A stretch of DNA of 64,000 bases from Paludibacter sp. (GTDB taxonomy: Bacteria; Bacteroidota; Bacteroidia; Bacteroidales; Paludibacteraceae). The stretch is from assembly GCA_023666945.1 (NCBI GenBank), contig JAMPAY010000005.1:81689-145688 (forward strand), read 5' to 3'. The notes under the pieces were generated by a model. It was not told the DNA's origin. It saw nothing but the letters and a program-made list of their open reading frames with translations, and did not search any database. Shown piece after piece: positions 52,740 through 62,070 of the stretch. A program made the translations under genes and the position numbers. Within the stretch, counting starts at the first letter, position 1. Each line of letters opens with the position of its first letter.

Positions 52740-52813
52740 CACACTTGTACGGAGCAGTTTGCTGAACGTATAAACAAGTAAATACTAACACATTGTAATT
52801 GAATTGACAAACT

Positions 52814-53362
52814 ATGATACTTCCCATTTATTTGTATGGTCAACCGGTGCTCCGACGCGAAACCGAAGAAATCGACAACACGTATCCCGAATTGCCGCAG
52901 TTAATCAACGACATGTTCGAAACACTTCAACAAGCCGATGGGTGCGGATTGGCAGCCCCGCAGATTGGGCGTTCCATTCGTTTGTTTATTGTCGATGGGT
53001 CCGAATTGGCAGAAGACTATCCCGAATGTAAAGACTTTAAGAAAGCCTTTATCAATCCTGAAATACTGGAAGAATCCGACGATACGGTCATGTTTACCGA
53101 GGGGTGCCTTTCCCTGCCGGGCATTAGCGAAAATGTGGTGCGACCTAAAAGTATTCGAATTCGCTATTGCGATACCGATTTCAATGAACACGAGGAGTGG
53201 TTGGACGGCTTTGCTGCACGCATTTTCCAACACGAATACGATCATCTCGAAGCACATGTCTTCACCGACCGCATTTCGCCCATACGTCGGCAGTTTGTAA
53301 AAACCAAACTGAGCAACATCGCTAAGGGAAAAACCACGGCACGCTATCGCACCAAACACTGA
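52814..53362 (+). CDS. def: Peptide deformylase
   Basis: 182 aa metalloenzyme that removes the formyl group from nascent proteins. All three motifs are present: GCGLAAPQIG (~residues 43-52), EGCLSLPG (~96-103) with the metal Cys, and QHEYDHLE (~142-149) with the two His ligands and catalytic Glu. Length normal. Gene order ruvX-def is common in Bacteroidota. Confidence 0.96.
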   Translation: MILPIYLYGQPVLRRETEEIDNTYPELPQLINDMFETLQQADGCGLAAPQIGRSIRLFIVDGSELAEDYPECKDFKKAFINPEILEESDDTVMFTEGCLSLPGISENVVRPKSIRIRYCDTDFNEHEEWLDGFAARIFQHEYDHLEAHVFTDRISPIRRQFVKTKLSNIAKGKTTARYRTKH

Positions 53363-53392
53363 TACGCCAATCAAATAGTCGAACATAGCACT

Positions 53393-53977
53393 ATGGATAT
53401 TCTTTCCATCGTTATGATAGCCGTTGGGTTGGCTATGGATTGTTTTGCGGTTTCGCTCTCTACGGGACTGAATGTGCAAAAATGGGACTATCGGTCTTTG
53501 CTCTTGGCATTGTTCTGTGGATTGTTTCAGGGAGGTATGCCGCTAATCGGCTTTTATGCAGGTATTGGCTTTGCCCGACAAATAAGCCGTTACGACCATT
53601 GGATTGCACTGTTGTTGCTCGCTTTCATCGGGGGTAAAATGATAGTGGAAAGCCTGCGTCCCGACCCGACGAACGCCAATAATGCGTCACAAGTACAACG
53701 CTCGCCCTTCGCTTTATCCCGATTGCTTATGCTCGCTGTGGCTACCAGTATCGATGCCCTTGCTACTGGAATCATTTTTGTGTCCGCACCCGAAGTTCTT
53801 TGGACGGCTATCGGCATCATTGCAGGGGTCAGTTTCTTGTTCTCTGTAGGAGGATATCTCATGGGAATCTCTTGTGGCAAACGTTTCCGAATCAATATGA
53901 CGCTCATCGGAGGACTTATCTTGGTTGCCATAGGTATTAAAATTTTTGTTGAACACATGTGGATTAAAGGTTGTTAA
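53393..53977 (+). CDS. mntP: Manganese efflux pump MntP
   Basis: 194 aa inner-membrane protein with six helices. Two inverted repeats each carry the Asp-containing metal motif: GLAMDCFAVSLSTGL (~residues 11-25) and VATSIDALATGI (~117-128). Exports Mn2+. I see no mntP-type manganese riboswitch in the 30-nt gap before it. Confidence 0.9.
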   Translation: MDILSIVMIAVGLAMDCFAVSLSTGLNVQKWDYRSLLLALFCGLFQGGMPLIGFYAGIGFARQISRYDHWIALLLLAFIGGKMIVESLRPDPTNANNASQVQRSPFALSRLLMLAVATSIDALATGIIFVSAPEVLWTAIGIIAGVSFLFSVGGYLMGISCGKRFRINMTLIGGLILVAIGIKIFVEHMWIKGC

Positions 53978-53980
53978 CGT

Positions 53981-54565
53981 ATGATGTTTCATATACAAAA
54001 TACTATCGTAGGGTTAGATGTCATCGAAAAACATTTCTGTTGCGATTTAGAAACTTGCAAAGGCATCTGTTGTGTGGAGGGCGATGCAGGAGCACCCGTT
54101 ACCGAAGACGAAGAACAAAAAATCCGTGCTTTGTTGCCCCTCTTGTTGCCCGATATGACCAAAGAAGCACGGCAAGTGGTCAGCGAACAAGGAATATCCT
54201 ATCTCGATCCCACAGGTGAGCGCGTTACGCAAATAGTCAATGGCAAAGATTGTGTCTTTGCACGTACCGACCACAATGGATGGTGCTATTGCCTGATAGA
54301 AAAGGCTTTCCGTGCAGGAAAAACCGATTTCCGCAAACCCCTTTCGTGCTATTTGTATCCTATTCGACTTACCGAACACCCCACTTTCACGGCCGTCGAA
54401 TATCATCGTTGGGACATTTGCCATTGTGCACGCGTATGCGGTAAGAAACTGCACCTACCTATCTATCAATTCCTCAAAGAACCGCTCATTGAGCGATTCG
54501 GAAAAGCGTGGTACGACGAACTTTGCCTTGTGGCGGAAGAGTGGAACAAACAAAAACAAGCCTAA
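53981..54565 (+). CDS. DUF3109 family Cys-rich protein
   Basis: 194 aa. CCDLETCKGICCVEG (~residues 19-33), SCYLYPIRLT (~121-130) and DICHCARVCGKK (~145-156) provide a set of conserved Cys residues likely to bind a metal or an Fe-S cluster. Conserved across Bacteroidota, function unknown. Starts 3 nt after mntP. Confidence 0.88.
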   Translation: MMFHIQNTIVGLDVIEKHFCCDLETCKGICCVEGDAGAPVTEDEEQKIRALLPLLLPDMTKEARQVVSEQGISYLDPTGERVTQIVNGKDCVFARTDHNGWCYCLIEKAFRAGKTDFRKPLSCYLYPIRLTEHPTFTAVEYHRWDICHCARVCGKKLHLPIYQFLKEPLIERFGKAWYDELCLVAEEWNKQKQA

Positions 54566-54572
54566 GAATCAT

Positions 54573-55844
54573 ATGCAAGCCGAAATTATCACCATAGGCG
54601 ACGAACTGCTCATCGGACAGGTTGTCGATACCAATTCTGCATGGATGGCGCAACAACTCAATGCTATCGGCATCGAAGTAAAACAAGTCACATCGGTTCA
54701 CGATGAGGCTACACACATACAAACGGCTTTGCAAGAAGCGCTTACACGTGCCGATATCGTACTGCTTACGGGCGGATTAGGTCCCACTAAAGACGACATC
54801 ACCAAAGCCACCTTATGCCGTTTCTTCAATACTGCATTGGTCGAGAACACCGATGTCCGCAAGCATATCCACCAACTCTATCAAAATCGTCCCGATGTAC
54901 TGAACCAACTCACAGCCACACAATGGCTCGTGCCGGAAGCAGCGCAAATAATCGAAAATACGGTCGGTTCGGCACCTGTTATGCTCTTCCATACAGGTAC
55001 CCCGGAACATCCGCAAACGGTCATCAGCATGCCGGGAGTTCCATACGAAATGCAATATGCCATGGAGCATCATCTGCTACCGCTTTTGCAGGAGCAAGCC
55101 GATATGCACATTGTGCATCGCACTCTTCAAGTCTATGGCATTCCCGAGTCGGCTTTGGCTTTGCAAATTGCTGCATGGGAAGACGCTCTGCCGCCTTATC
55201 TGCACTTGGCATACCTTCCTAAAGACGGCATCATACGTCTGCGTCTTAGTGGTAAAGCCTATGCCTCTACCACCGGCAAGCACACTTTGGAGCAGGAAAT
55301 GGAGCAACAATTGCAAGCCTTGTTTCCTCTCATTGCCGACCATCTTATCGCCACCGACGATCTGCCCTTGGAGGTTCTTTTGGGACAAATACTTACTCAA
55401 AAAAATCTTACAATATCTTCGGCTGAAAGTTGCACCGGCGGAAAAATAGCCGCCTTGCTCAATCGGCATGCAGGTAGTTCTGCTTTCTATAAAGGCAGTG
55501 TTGTTGCCTATGCCAACGAAGTCAAGCGCAATCTTTTAGGTGTTTCCGATCACGATTTACTAACATGCGGAGCCGTCAGCGAACCCGTTGTCCGACAAAT
55601 GGCAATAGGCGTTCGCTCATCGCTTGGCACCGATATTGCCATTGCTACTTCCGGCATTGCAGGTCCCGATGGAGGAACGGAAGAAAAGCCCGTCGGAACG
55701 GTATGGATTGCCGTTGCAACACCCCATACCACTATCACTCGTTGTCTGCGTCTGGGCAAACTGCGCGAACAAATAACCGATCGTGCTGCTACCGTTGCAC
55801 TCATCATGGCCATACAAGCAGTCCGAAACATGAAGGATCTATAA
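54573..55844 (+). CDS. cinA: CinA family protein (nicotinamide-nucleotide amidase type)
   Basis: 423 aa, two domains. N-terminal MoaB/MogA-like domain: EIITIGDELLIGQVVDTNSA and LTGGLGPTKDDITK (~residues 66-79). C-terminal CinA/PncC domain: SSAESCTGGKIAALLN (~287-302) and ATSGIAGPDGGTEEKPVGTVW (~355-375). Recycles NMN to NaMN in studied members. The start at 54573 follows the DUF3109 stop by 7 nt; a much longer ORF from 54312 overlaps that gene and is rejected. Confidence 0.92.
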   Translation: MQAEIITIGDELLIGQVVDTNSAWMAQQLNAIGIEVKQVTSVHDEATHIQTALQEALTRADIVLLTGGLGPTKDDITKATLCRFFNTALVENTDVRKHIHQLYQNRPDVLNQLTATQWLVPEAAQIIENTVGSAPVMLFHTGTPEHPQTVISMPGVPYEMQYAMEHHLLPLLQEQADMHIVHRTLQVYGIPESALALQIAAWEDALPPYLHLAYLPKDGIIRLRLSGKAYASTTGKHTLEQEMEQQLQALFPLIADHLIATDDLPLEVLLGQILTQKNLTISSAESCTGGKIAALLNRHAGSSAFYKGSVVAYANEVKRNLLGVSDHDLLTCGAVSEPVVRQMAIGVRSSLGTDIAIATSGIAGPDGGTEEKPVGTVWIAVATPHTTITRCLRLGKLREQITDRAATVALIMAIQAVRNMKDL

Positions 55845-55923
55845 AATAATACGGATTTATTTCATTAATACAAAAACACCTAAAGGCTCTGTATTTGTCT
55901 GATTTACAGCACGTTTTTTCGCA

Positions 55924-55967
55924 CTGTTACGAGAGCGTTACGACATCGTAACGACATCATAACGAGA
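55924..55967 (-). repeat. Four tandem 11-bp repeats of the TCTCGTTACGA family
   Basis: Read on the minus strand the units are TCTCGTTATGA, TGTCGTTACGA, TGTCGTTACGC and TCTCGTAACAG. They match the three units at 8822-8854 in core and in spacing, in opposite orientation on the chromosome. Confidence 0.82.
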
Positions 55968-56157
55968 TTATATCCGCTTTTCCTGCCGTTTTTATTGTAC
56001 GCTGCACCCCTTATTTTGCAATCTTAAACTTTATAAAAATCACAGTTTGTAGTCTTTTTTCTCCGGTAGCAATCTTGTTTTTTTTTGCGCAAAGCAATCT
56101 TTTTGGTGTTTGTTGTCAAACACTCTGCTTTTACACAATAGCGCACGCGTTGGGGGG

Positions 56158-56188
56158 TTGTCAATATCAAATGTTTTACTTAACTTTG
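56158..56188 (+). promoter_or_regulatory. Promoter of ribBA
   Basis: -33 TTG (56158-56160) and -7 TAACTTTG (56181-56188), 20 nt apart; about 20-nt leader to the ATG at 56214. Confidence 0.74.
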
Positions 56189-56213
56189 CCCCGATAATCA
56201 GACTCATTACAAT

Positions 56214-57410
56214 ATGAACACAATAGAAGAAGCAATAGAAGATTTCCGAGAGGGTAAGTTTGTCATTGTTGTAGATGATGAAGACCGTGAGAATGAGGGC
56301 GATTTCATTATCGCTGCCGAGAAAATAACCCCCGAAAAAGTGAATTTCATGCTCCGGCATGGACGCGGTGTCCTGTGTGCTCCGCTTACGGAAGAGCGTT
56401 GTGCCGAATTGGAACTGACGCATCAAGTACAAAACAATACATCCATGCTGGGAACGCCTTTTACGGTTACAGTCGACAAACTGGAAGGATGCTCCACCGG
56501 AGTGTCGGCGCACGACCGTGCGGCCACCATTCGTGCATTGGCCGACCCTGCATCCACACCGGCCACTTTCGGACGACCGGGACATATCAACCCCCTATAT
56601 GCCAAATCGCGTGGTGTACTGCGCCGTGCCGGACATACCGAAGCCGCTATCGACTTGGCGCGACTGGCAGGACTCTATCCGGCTGCCGCACTCATCGAAA
56701 TCATGAACGAAGACGGAACAATGGCACGTATTCCGCAATTGGAAAAAGTGGCGCAGCAATACGATCTCAAACTCATCTCTATCAAAGACCTTATCGCATA
56801 TCGTTTGCGCACCGAGTCGCTCATCGAGAAAGGAGAAACCGTACATCTGCCCACCGAGTTTGGTGACTTCATGCTTACACCCTTCCGCCAACTCTCCAAC
56901 GGAATGGAACATATCGCTTTGGTCAAAGGTTCCTGGCAAGAAGACGAACCCGTGCTATGTCGTGTTCACTCATCATGTATGACGGGCGATATTTTTGGTT
57001 CAAAGCGTTGCGAGTGTGGCGAACAACTGCACAAGGCTATGCAACTCATCGAGAAAGAGGGGAAAGGTATTTTGGTCTATATGAACCAAGAAGGACGAGG
57101 CATCGGACTCATGAATAAAATTCGCGCTTACAAACTGCAAGAACAAGGCGACGACACTGTCGAGGCTAACGTACACCTTGGTTTCGAACCCGATGAACGC
57201 GACTATGGTATAGGTGCGCAGATTCTGCGCACTATGGGAGCACAGAAATTGCGACTAATGACCAACAATCCCGTAAAGCGTATCGGGCTGGAAAGTTATG
57301 GTATCGAGATTGTTGAAAACGTACCTTTGGAGATTGAGCCAAACCCCTATAACGAACGCTATATGCGTACCAAGAAAGAGAAAATGCACCACGATTTGAA
57401 GATGGTGTAA
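56214..57410 (+). CDS. ribBA: Bifunctional DHBP synthase / GTP cyclohydrolase II
   Basis: 398 aa, riboflavin pathway. N-terminal Rib[18 protein letters not shown] (~residues 20-36), RHGRGVLC and [13 protein letters not shown]-terminal RibA from ~205: [19 protein letters not shown] with the three zinc Cys, [19 protein letters not shown] with the catalytic Arg region, and [14 protein letters not shown]. Makes both precursors of lumazine. Upstream of lipA by 27 nt. Confidence 0.96.
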   Translation: MNTIEEAIEDFREGKFVIVVDDEDRENEGDFIIAAEKITPEKVNFMLRHGRGVLCAPLTEERCAELELTHQVQNNTSMLGTPFTVTVDKLEGCSTGVSAHDRAATIRALADPASTPATFGRPGHINPLYAKSRGVLRRAGHTEAAIDLARLAGLYPAAALIEIMNEDGTMARIPQLEKVAQQYDLKLISIKDLIAYRLRTESLIEKGETVHLPTEFGDFMLTPFRQLSNGMEHIALVKGSWQEDEPVLCRVHSSCMTGDIFGSKRCECGEQLHKAMQLIEKEGKGILVYMNQEGRGIGLMNKIRAYKLQEQGDDTVEANVHLGFEPDERDYGIGAQILRTMGAQKLRLMTNNPVKRIGLESYGIEIVENVPLEIEPNPYNERYMRTKKEKMHHDLKMV

Positions 57411-57437
57411 GTTGTATATATCCTAACAGTGTCTCTT

Positions 57438-58286
57438 ATGCACATTACCCGCAAACCGGAATGGTTGAAAATTAAACGTACCAGTGCCGACCAATATGCC
57501 TTGGTCAGCGGTTTGGTGGGGAAGAACTGCCTGCACACGATCTGTCAATCGGGCAAATGCCCCAATCAGGCGGAATGTTGGAGTAGGGGAACAGCCACTT
57601 TTATGATATTGGGCGACATCTGTACGCGAGGATGCAAGTTCTGTGCCACCACCACCGGCAAACCCTTACCGCCCGACTCCGACGAACCTTTGCGTTTGGC
57701 TGAATCGGTCAAGGCTATGCACTTGCGCCATGTCGTACTCACGTCTGTCACACGCGACGATTTGCCCGACCAAGGGGCTGAACATTGGAAACAATGTATC
57801 AATGCTATCCGCAGGCAATGTCCCGACACTACTATCGAAATTCTTACAGCCGATTTCGATGCACGAGAAGAACTCATCCGAATAGTGGCAGAGGCGAAAC
57901 CTGACATCTTTTCACACAATTTGGAAACGGTACGCCGCATTACTCCCTTTGTCAGAAGCAAAGCCACTTACGAAGGCAGTTTGCGCACGCTTTCGACAAT
58001 ACGTTCTTTAGGATTCCGAACCAAAACGGGTATCATGTTAGGATTGGGAGAAACGCATGACGAAATCTTGCAAACGATGGACGATGCACGTGCTGCAGGT
58101 GTTACCATTCTTACCATAGGACAATATCTGCAACCCTCCGGCAAACACTATCCCGTGCAAGACTACATCACACCCCAAGCATTTGCCGCTTACAAACAAA
58201 TTGCTCTCACTAAGGGGTTCTCACATGTCGAAAGTGCGCCGTTAGTACGTTCCAGTTATCATGCGGAAGAGGCTATGGGCGATTAA
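57438..58286 (+). CDS. lipA: Lipoyl synthase
   Basis: 282 aa radical-SAM enzyme inserting two sulfurs into octanoyl groups on GcvH and 2-oxoacid dehydrogenase E2. The auxiliary cluster Cys set is in CQSGKCPNQAECW (~residues 34-46), the radical-SAM CxxxCxxC is CTRGCKFC (~61-68), and the conserved RSSYHA near the C-terminus carries the third motif. An earlier GTG at 57429 is possible; the ATG at 57438 fits homologues better. No lipB adjacent. Confidence 0.95.
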   Translation: MHITRKPEWLKIKRTSADQYALVSGLVGKNCLHTICQSGKCPNQAECWSRGTATFMILGDICTRGCKFCATTTGKPLPPDSDEPLRLAESVKAMHLRHVVLTSVTRDDLPDQGAEHWKQCINAIRRQCPDTTIEILTADFDAREELIRIVAEAKPDIFSHNLETVRRITPFVRSKATYEGSLRTLSTIRSLGFRTKTGIMLGLGETHDEILQTMDDARAAGVTILTIGQYLQPSGKHYPVQDYITPQAFAAYKQIALTKGFSHVESAPLVRSSYHAEEAMGD

Positions 58287-58294
58287 TTTCTTTT

Positions 58295-58310
58295 TGGCAC
58301 GATTATTGCA
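58295..58310 (+). promoter_or_regulatory. Sigma-54 (RpoN) promoter
   Basis: TGGCACGATTATTGCA matches the consensus TGGCACG-N4-TTGCW at every position, with GG and GC exactly 10 nt apart, and is preceded by T as expected. It starts 9 nt after the lipA stop. Transcription would begin about 58320, which leaves no leader for an ATG at 58326 and favours the start at 58350. Confidence 0.85.
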
Positions 58311-58349
58311 CCTCTTTATAATAAGTTGAATATATTAAAGGATATGATT

Positions 58350-59717
58350 ATGAAAACACGTTTAACAGTTTTGATGATGGCGCTGCTCCTGCTCACTCCC
58401 TGGGCTTTACGGGCAGATGAGACTATCACCGTCACTGCCACCGACAGCGACATCTCTGCTAACCTCGATTTGAAAGCAGTGGCTACTTTGTTTGGTGAGG
58501 CAAAGAACCTGGAAGAATTCGAAAATAAACTGAACGACCCTGATGCGCGTATATCCAATCTCGATTTGAATGCCGATGGCAATGTCGATTACTTGCGTGT
58601 TGTCGAAACAACCGAAGGAAAAACGCACTTGATTGTACTGCAAGCCATATTGGCAAAAGATATCTATCAGGATGTGGCAAGCATCTATGTCGAGAAAGAT
58701 GAGGCTACGCAACAAGTAACGGTACAAATTATCGGAGATGAGTATGTATATGGTACCAACTACGTAATCGAACCCGTATATGTCTATACACCGGTCATCT
58801 ACGATTGGTTCTGGGGGCCCTCTTGGTATTGTTGGACATCACCTTACTATTGGGGCTATTATCCTTCTTTCTGGTACACTTACAATTGTTGGTTGGTGCA
58901 CGACTATTGGCATCATATCTACGATTTCCATCACCACCATCCCTATTGCAGTTACCGTAATCGCCCGCATCCCGCTCCTGGCTATGCTACGTTGCGTCCT
59001 CGTGTTTCGCGCTACGACTATGCAACCATTCATCCCGACCGCAGTTTTGCAGTGCGCAATGCTAACCGACAAGTCACCAATGCACGCGACTTGCAGCCGG
59101 TACGTTCAGCCCGTACGGCATCGTCTGTAAGAGGAACTTCCACAGGCACATCAAGCCGTACTTTCGAGAGTACCAATGTACGCTCTACAACACGTGTAAG
59201 CGGACTTACGGGTACAAGCCGAACGGCTGCAACAGCCAACACTGCACGTGCAGCAGCAACCGCTACCTCTACCTCAAGTCGTTCAACTGCCACTACGGCT
59301 ACACGCAGCAATGCAACTACCGGTCAGTCTTCGGCACGTAGCACTGCTACAACCGCCACACGAGGAACTGCTACTGCTGCTTCGCGAACCAATGCGGCTA
59401 CAGCCACACGCAGTTCCGGCACAACAACTACTACACGCACTACCACATCGGCTACAGCCACTTCAAGGGCTGCTGCCACAACCAATACCACTCGTTCCTC
59501 ATCGGCAGCCACGCGTAGCAGCGTATCGGGAGCCACACGTACTTCTTCCGCAAGCAGCACACGAGTAGCCGCTCCGAGTTCATCTGCTTCAAGTAGTAGA
59601 GTAGGAACATCCTATAGCGGTGGAGCTACACGCTCCGGAAGTGTATCAACAGGAGGTGCACGCACTACCGGTGGTGCTGCAGGAGGTTCTCGCTCTGGTG
59701 GCGCAACCAGAAGATAA
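58350..59717 (+). CDS. Secreted low-complexity protein under sigma-54 control
   Basis: 455 aa. Sec signal peptide (residues ~1-22). A globular N-terminal part (~25-135) has an EF-hand-like loop in NLDLNADGNVDYLRV (~75-89). Then an aromatic/His-rich stretch (~140-200; many Trp, Tyr, and a HHHH run) and a long Ser/Thr/Ala/Arg low-complexity tail (~230-455), disordered and basic. No enzyme motif. I chose the ATG at 58350 because an AAAGGA Shine-Dalgarno-like box precedes it and earlier ATGs (58326, 58344) fit poorly with the promoter. Probably a surface or envelope protein made under specific conditions. Confidence 0.75.
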   Translation: MKTRLTVLMMALLLLTPWALRADETITVTATDSDISANLDLKAVATLFGEAKNLEEFENKLNDPDARISNLDLNADGNVDYLRVVETTEGKTHLIVLQAILAKDIYQDVASIYVEKDEATQQVTVQIIGDEYVYGTNYVIEPVYVYTPVIYDWFWGPSWYCWTSPYYWGYYPSFWYTYNCWLVHDYWHHIYDFHHHHPYCSYRNRPHPAPGYATLRPRVSRYDYATIHPDRSFAVRNANRQVTNARDLQPVRSARTASSVRGTSTGTSSRTFESTNVRSTTRVSGLTGTSRTAATANTARAAATATSTSSRSTATTATRSNATTGQSSARSTATTATRGTATAASRTNAATATRSSGTTTTTRTTTSATATSRAAATTNTTRSSSAATRSSVSGATRTSSASSTRVAAPSSSASSSRVGTSYSGGATRSGSVSTGGARTTGGAAGGSRSGGATRR

Positions 59718-59737
59718 CCTGTTCTATACGGATACAT

Positions 59738-59772
59738 AAAAAAGGAGGGTCTGAATATGACCCTCCTTTTTT
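59738..59772. terminator. Bidirectional intrinsic terminator
   Basis: Arms 59738-59751 and 59759-59772: six As, GGAGGGTC, a 7-nt loop, GACCCTCC, six Ts. A GC-rich stem flanked by A- and T-tracts serves both convergent genes (stops at 59717 and 59802). Confidence 0.9.
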
Positions 59773-59801
59773 ATGCCGTTTTTTATGTATGTTTATGTAT
59801 A

Positions 59802-60764
59802 TCACTCGGTCAGGTTACCCAACAACGATGCCACAAAAGCATCACGCTGAAAGACTTGCAAATCGGTCATCTGTTCCCCCAATCCTATATAGCGTACAGG
59901 TATCTTAAATTGGTCGGAGATTCCTATCACTACGCCTCCTTTAGCAGTTCCGTCTAATTTTGTTACTGCCAACGATGTTACTTGTGTGGCTTTGGTAAAT
60001 TGCTTTGCTTGTTCAAAAGCATTTTGTCCGGTGCTACCGTCTAACACAAGCATCACATCGTGTGGTGCATCGGGTACTACCTTTTGCATTACGTTGCGTA
60101 TCTTGGTCAATTCGTTCATAAGGTTTACCTTGTTGTGCAAGCGTCCTGCCGTATCTATCAATACCACATCGGCATCGTTGGCTTTTGCTGATTGCAGTGT
60201 ATCATAGGCCACCGAAGCGGGGTCGCTGCCCATTTGTTGTTTCACAACAGGTACGCCTACACGCTCACCCCAAATGCACAATTGTTCTACGGCTGCTGCA
60301 CGAAACGTATCGGCAGCACCTAAATAGACCTTTTTACCTGCCTGCTTATATTGGTATGCCAACTTTCCTATAGTTGTTGTCTTGCCCACACCATTAACAC
60401 CTACAACCATAATTACGTAGGGTTTGCAGGGTAGAGTGTCGGAAAAATCACTAACATCACCGATATTGTTTTCCTGCAGCAAGTCGGCTATCTCATCTTG
60501 TAGTATGCGGTTCAGTTCTGCAGTACCCAGATATTTATCGCGTGCCACACGTTGCTCTATGCGTTCAATGATACGCAGGGTTGTTTCCACACCCACATCC
60601 GAAGTAATCAAGGCTTCCTCTAAGTTGTCTAATACTTCTTCATCTACGGTCGATTTACCGGCAACGGCACGTGAGAGTTTCTGTATGACAGATTCTTTGG
60701 TCTTCTCAAGTCCCTTGTCAAGTGTTTGTTTCTTGTCTTTACTTAAAAATGAAAACAATCCCAT
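59802..60764 (-). CDS. ftsY: Signal recognition particle receptor FtsY
   Basis: 320 aa GTPase docking SRP-ribosome complexes at the membrane. A short N-terminal N domain is followed by the G domain: GVNGVGKTTTIGKLA (~residues 116-130), DTFRAAAVEQL (~152), DTAGRLHNK (~205), TKLDGTAKGG (~265). It lacks the long acidic A domain of E. coli FtsY, as usual in Bacteroidota. Confidence 0.97.
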   Translation of the reverse strand: MGLFSFLSKDKKQTLDKGLEKTKESVIQKLSRAVAGKSTVDEEVLDNLEEALITSDVGVETTLRIIERIEQRVARDKYLGTAELNRILQDEIADLLQENNIGDVSDFSDTLPCKPYVIMVVGVNGVGKTTTIGKLAYQYKQAGKKVYLGAADTFRAAAVEQLCIWGERVGVPVVKQQMGSDPASVAYDTLQSAKANDADVVLIDTAGRLHNKVNLMNELTKIRNVMQKVVPDAPHDVMLVLDGSTGQNAFEQAKQFTKATQVTSLAVTKLDGTAKGGVVIGISDQFKIPVRYIGLGEQMTDLQVFQRDAFVASLLGNLTE

Positions 60765-60773
60765 AGTATTTTA

Positions 60774-61976
60774 TTATTGTTCTGATTGACGTGAATTGTA
60801 AGTCTCCAATGCTTTTCTGAGTACTATCATTGCCTCTTTAAGGTCGTCTTTGTTGAGTACGTATGCCATACGTACCTCTTGTCTACCTGCCTCCGGGTCG
60901 GTATAGAACCCGCTTCCCGGTGCCATCATAATGGTCTTTCCCTCATACGAAAAATCGGTAAGACACCAACGGCAGAACTTCTCGGCATCATCAACAGGCA
61001 ATTGTACCATAGTATAAAAAGCACCCATAGGGGTAGGAGAGTAGACTCCGGGAATCTTGTTCAGTTCGTTGATGAGATAATTACGACGCGACAAATATTC
61101 ATCATACACTTCCTCCATATATTCTTTCGGAGTCGAGAGCGAGGCTTCGGCAATAATCTGTCCGATAAGCGGAGGACTCAGACGAGCCTGACAAAACTTC
61201 ATGACTGCCTTTCGCACTTCTTTATTCTTGGTAATAAGTGCACCAATACGAATACCGCATTCCGAATAGCGTTTCGACAAAGAGTCGATCAGAATAATAT
61301 GGTCTTCTATTCCCTCTAAGTGGAAAGCCGAAATATAGGGTTTCTTGGTATAAATAAACTCACGATATACTTCATCAGAGAAGAGGTATAGATTATACTT
61401 TTGTACCAAGTCGCGCAACTGATACATCTCTTGTCGGGTGTATAAGTAGCCGGTAGGGTTGTTCGGATTGCAGATAAGTATGGCTTTAGTCTTGGGAGTA
61501 ATAAGGGCTTCGAACTGCTCAATAGGAGGAAGACGAAAACCATCATCTATCGAAGTCTTTACCGATTTGAGTACCGCACCACAACTAATGGCAAATGCCA
61601 TATAGTTGGCATATGAAGGGTCGGTTACTATAATTTCATCTCCGGGATCCAAACAAGCCATGTAAGCAAACATAATAGCCTCCGAACCTCCACAAGTAAT
61701 GATGATTTCGTCAGGAGAAAGGTCTATGCCGTATTCTGCATAATAGCCCACCATTTTGGTGCGAAGAGATTGGTATCCTTGCGACGGACTGTATTCGAGA
61801 ACCTCCCTGTCTATATGCCGTAATGCTTCCAATGCACAATCGGGCGTTTTTATGTCCGGTTGTCCGATATTGAGGTGATAGACGTGTATACCATTCCGCT
61901 TGGCGGCATCGGCATATTGTGCCAGTTCACGAATGGGAGAACTGGGCATATTGGCTGCACGTTGGGATATAGTCAT
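60774..61976 (-). CDS. Class I PLP-dependent aminotransferase (AspC-like)
   Basis: 400 aa. NPNNPTGYLYTRQE (~residues 171-184), PLP Lys in LIDSLSKRYSECGIRIGAL (~230-248), start MTISQRAANMPSSPIRELAQYADAAK typical of the group. Converts an amino acid and a 2-oxoacid; the substrate could be aspartate, alanine or aromatic amino acids. 9 nt upstream of ftsY on the same strand. Confidence 0.9.
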   Translation of the reverse strand: MTISQRAANMPSSPIRELAQYADAAKRNGIHVYHLNIGQPDIKTPDCALEALRHIDREVLEYSPSQGYQSLRTKMVGYYAEYGIDLSPDEIIITCGGSEAIMFAYMACLDPGDEIIVTDPSYANYMAFAISCGAVLKSVKTSIDDGFRLPPIEQFEALITPKTKAILICNPNNPTGYLYTRQEMYQLRDLVQKYNLYLFSDEVYREFIYTKKPYISAFHLEGIEDHIILIDSLSKRYSECGIRIGALITKNKEVRKAVMKFCQARLSPPLIGQIIAEASLSTPKEYMEEVYDEYLSRRNYLINELNKIPGVYSPTPMGAFYTMVQLPVDDAEKFCRWCLTDFSYEGKTIMMAPGSGFYTDPEAGRQEVRMAYVLNKDDLKEAMIVLRKALETYNSRQSEQ

Positions 61977-62006
61977 GCTATTAACAGATTAGATGGTTTC
62001 CGAGTA

Positions 62007-62037
62007 CAAAGGTACAATTTCTTTTTACTTTCTACAA
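62007..62037 (-). promoter_or_regulatory. Promoter of the aminotransferase-ftsY pair
   Basis: Minus-strand -7 TACCTTTG (62014-62007) and -33 TTG (62037-62035), 20 nt apart, 30 nt before the start at 61976. Confidence 0.77.
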
Positions 62038-62070
62038 ATAGTGAGCACTTTTCCCTAATAACTTCCCCAA

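Larger units (their letters stand above)
55845..56213. other. 369-nt intergenic region between cinA and ribBA
   Basis: Contains the 11-bp repeat array and the ribBA promoter, listed separately. I saw no FMN-riboswitch fold; the predicted leader is only about 20 nt. Confidence 0.55.

Noticed and set aside
54312..54572. N-terminal extension of cinA
   Set aside because: It overlaps the DUF3109 gene in another frame; the MoaB-like domain starts at 54573.
56040..56585. 181-aa minus-strand ORF upstream of ribBA
   Set aside because: It crosses the ribBA promoter and its 5' coding region; no domain and low-complexity ends.
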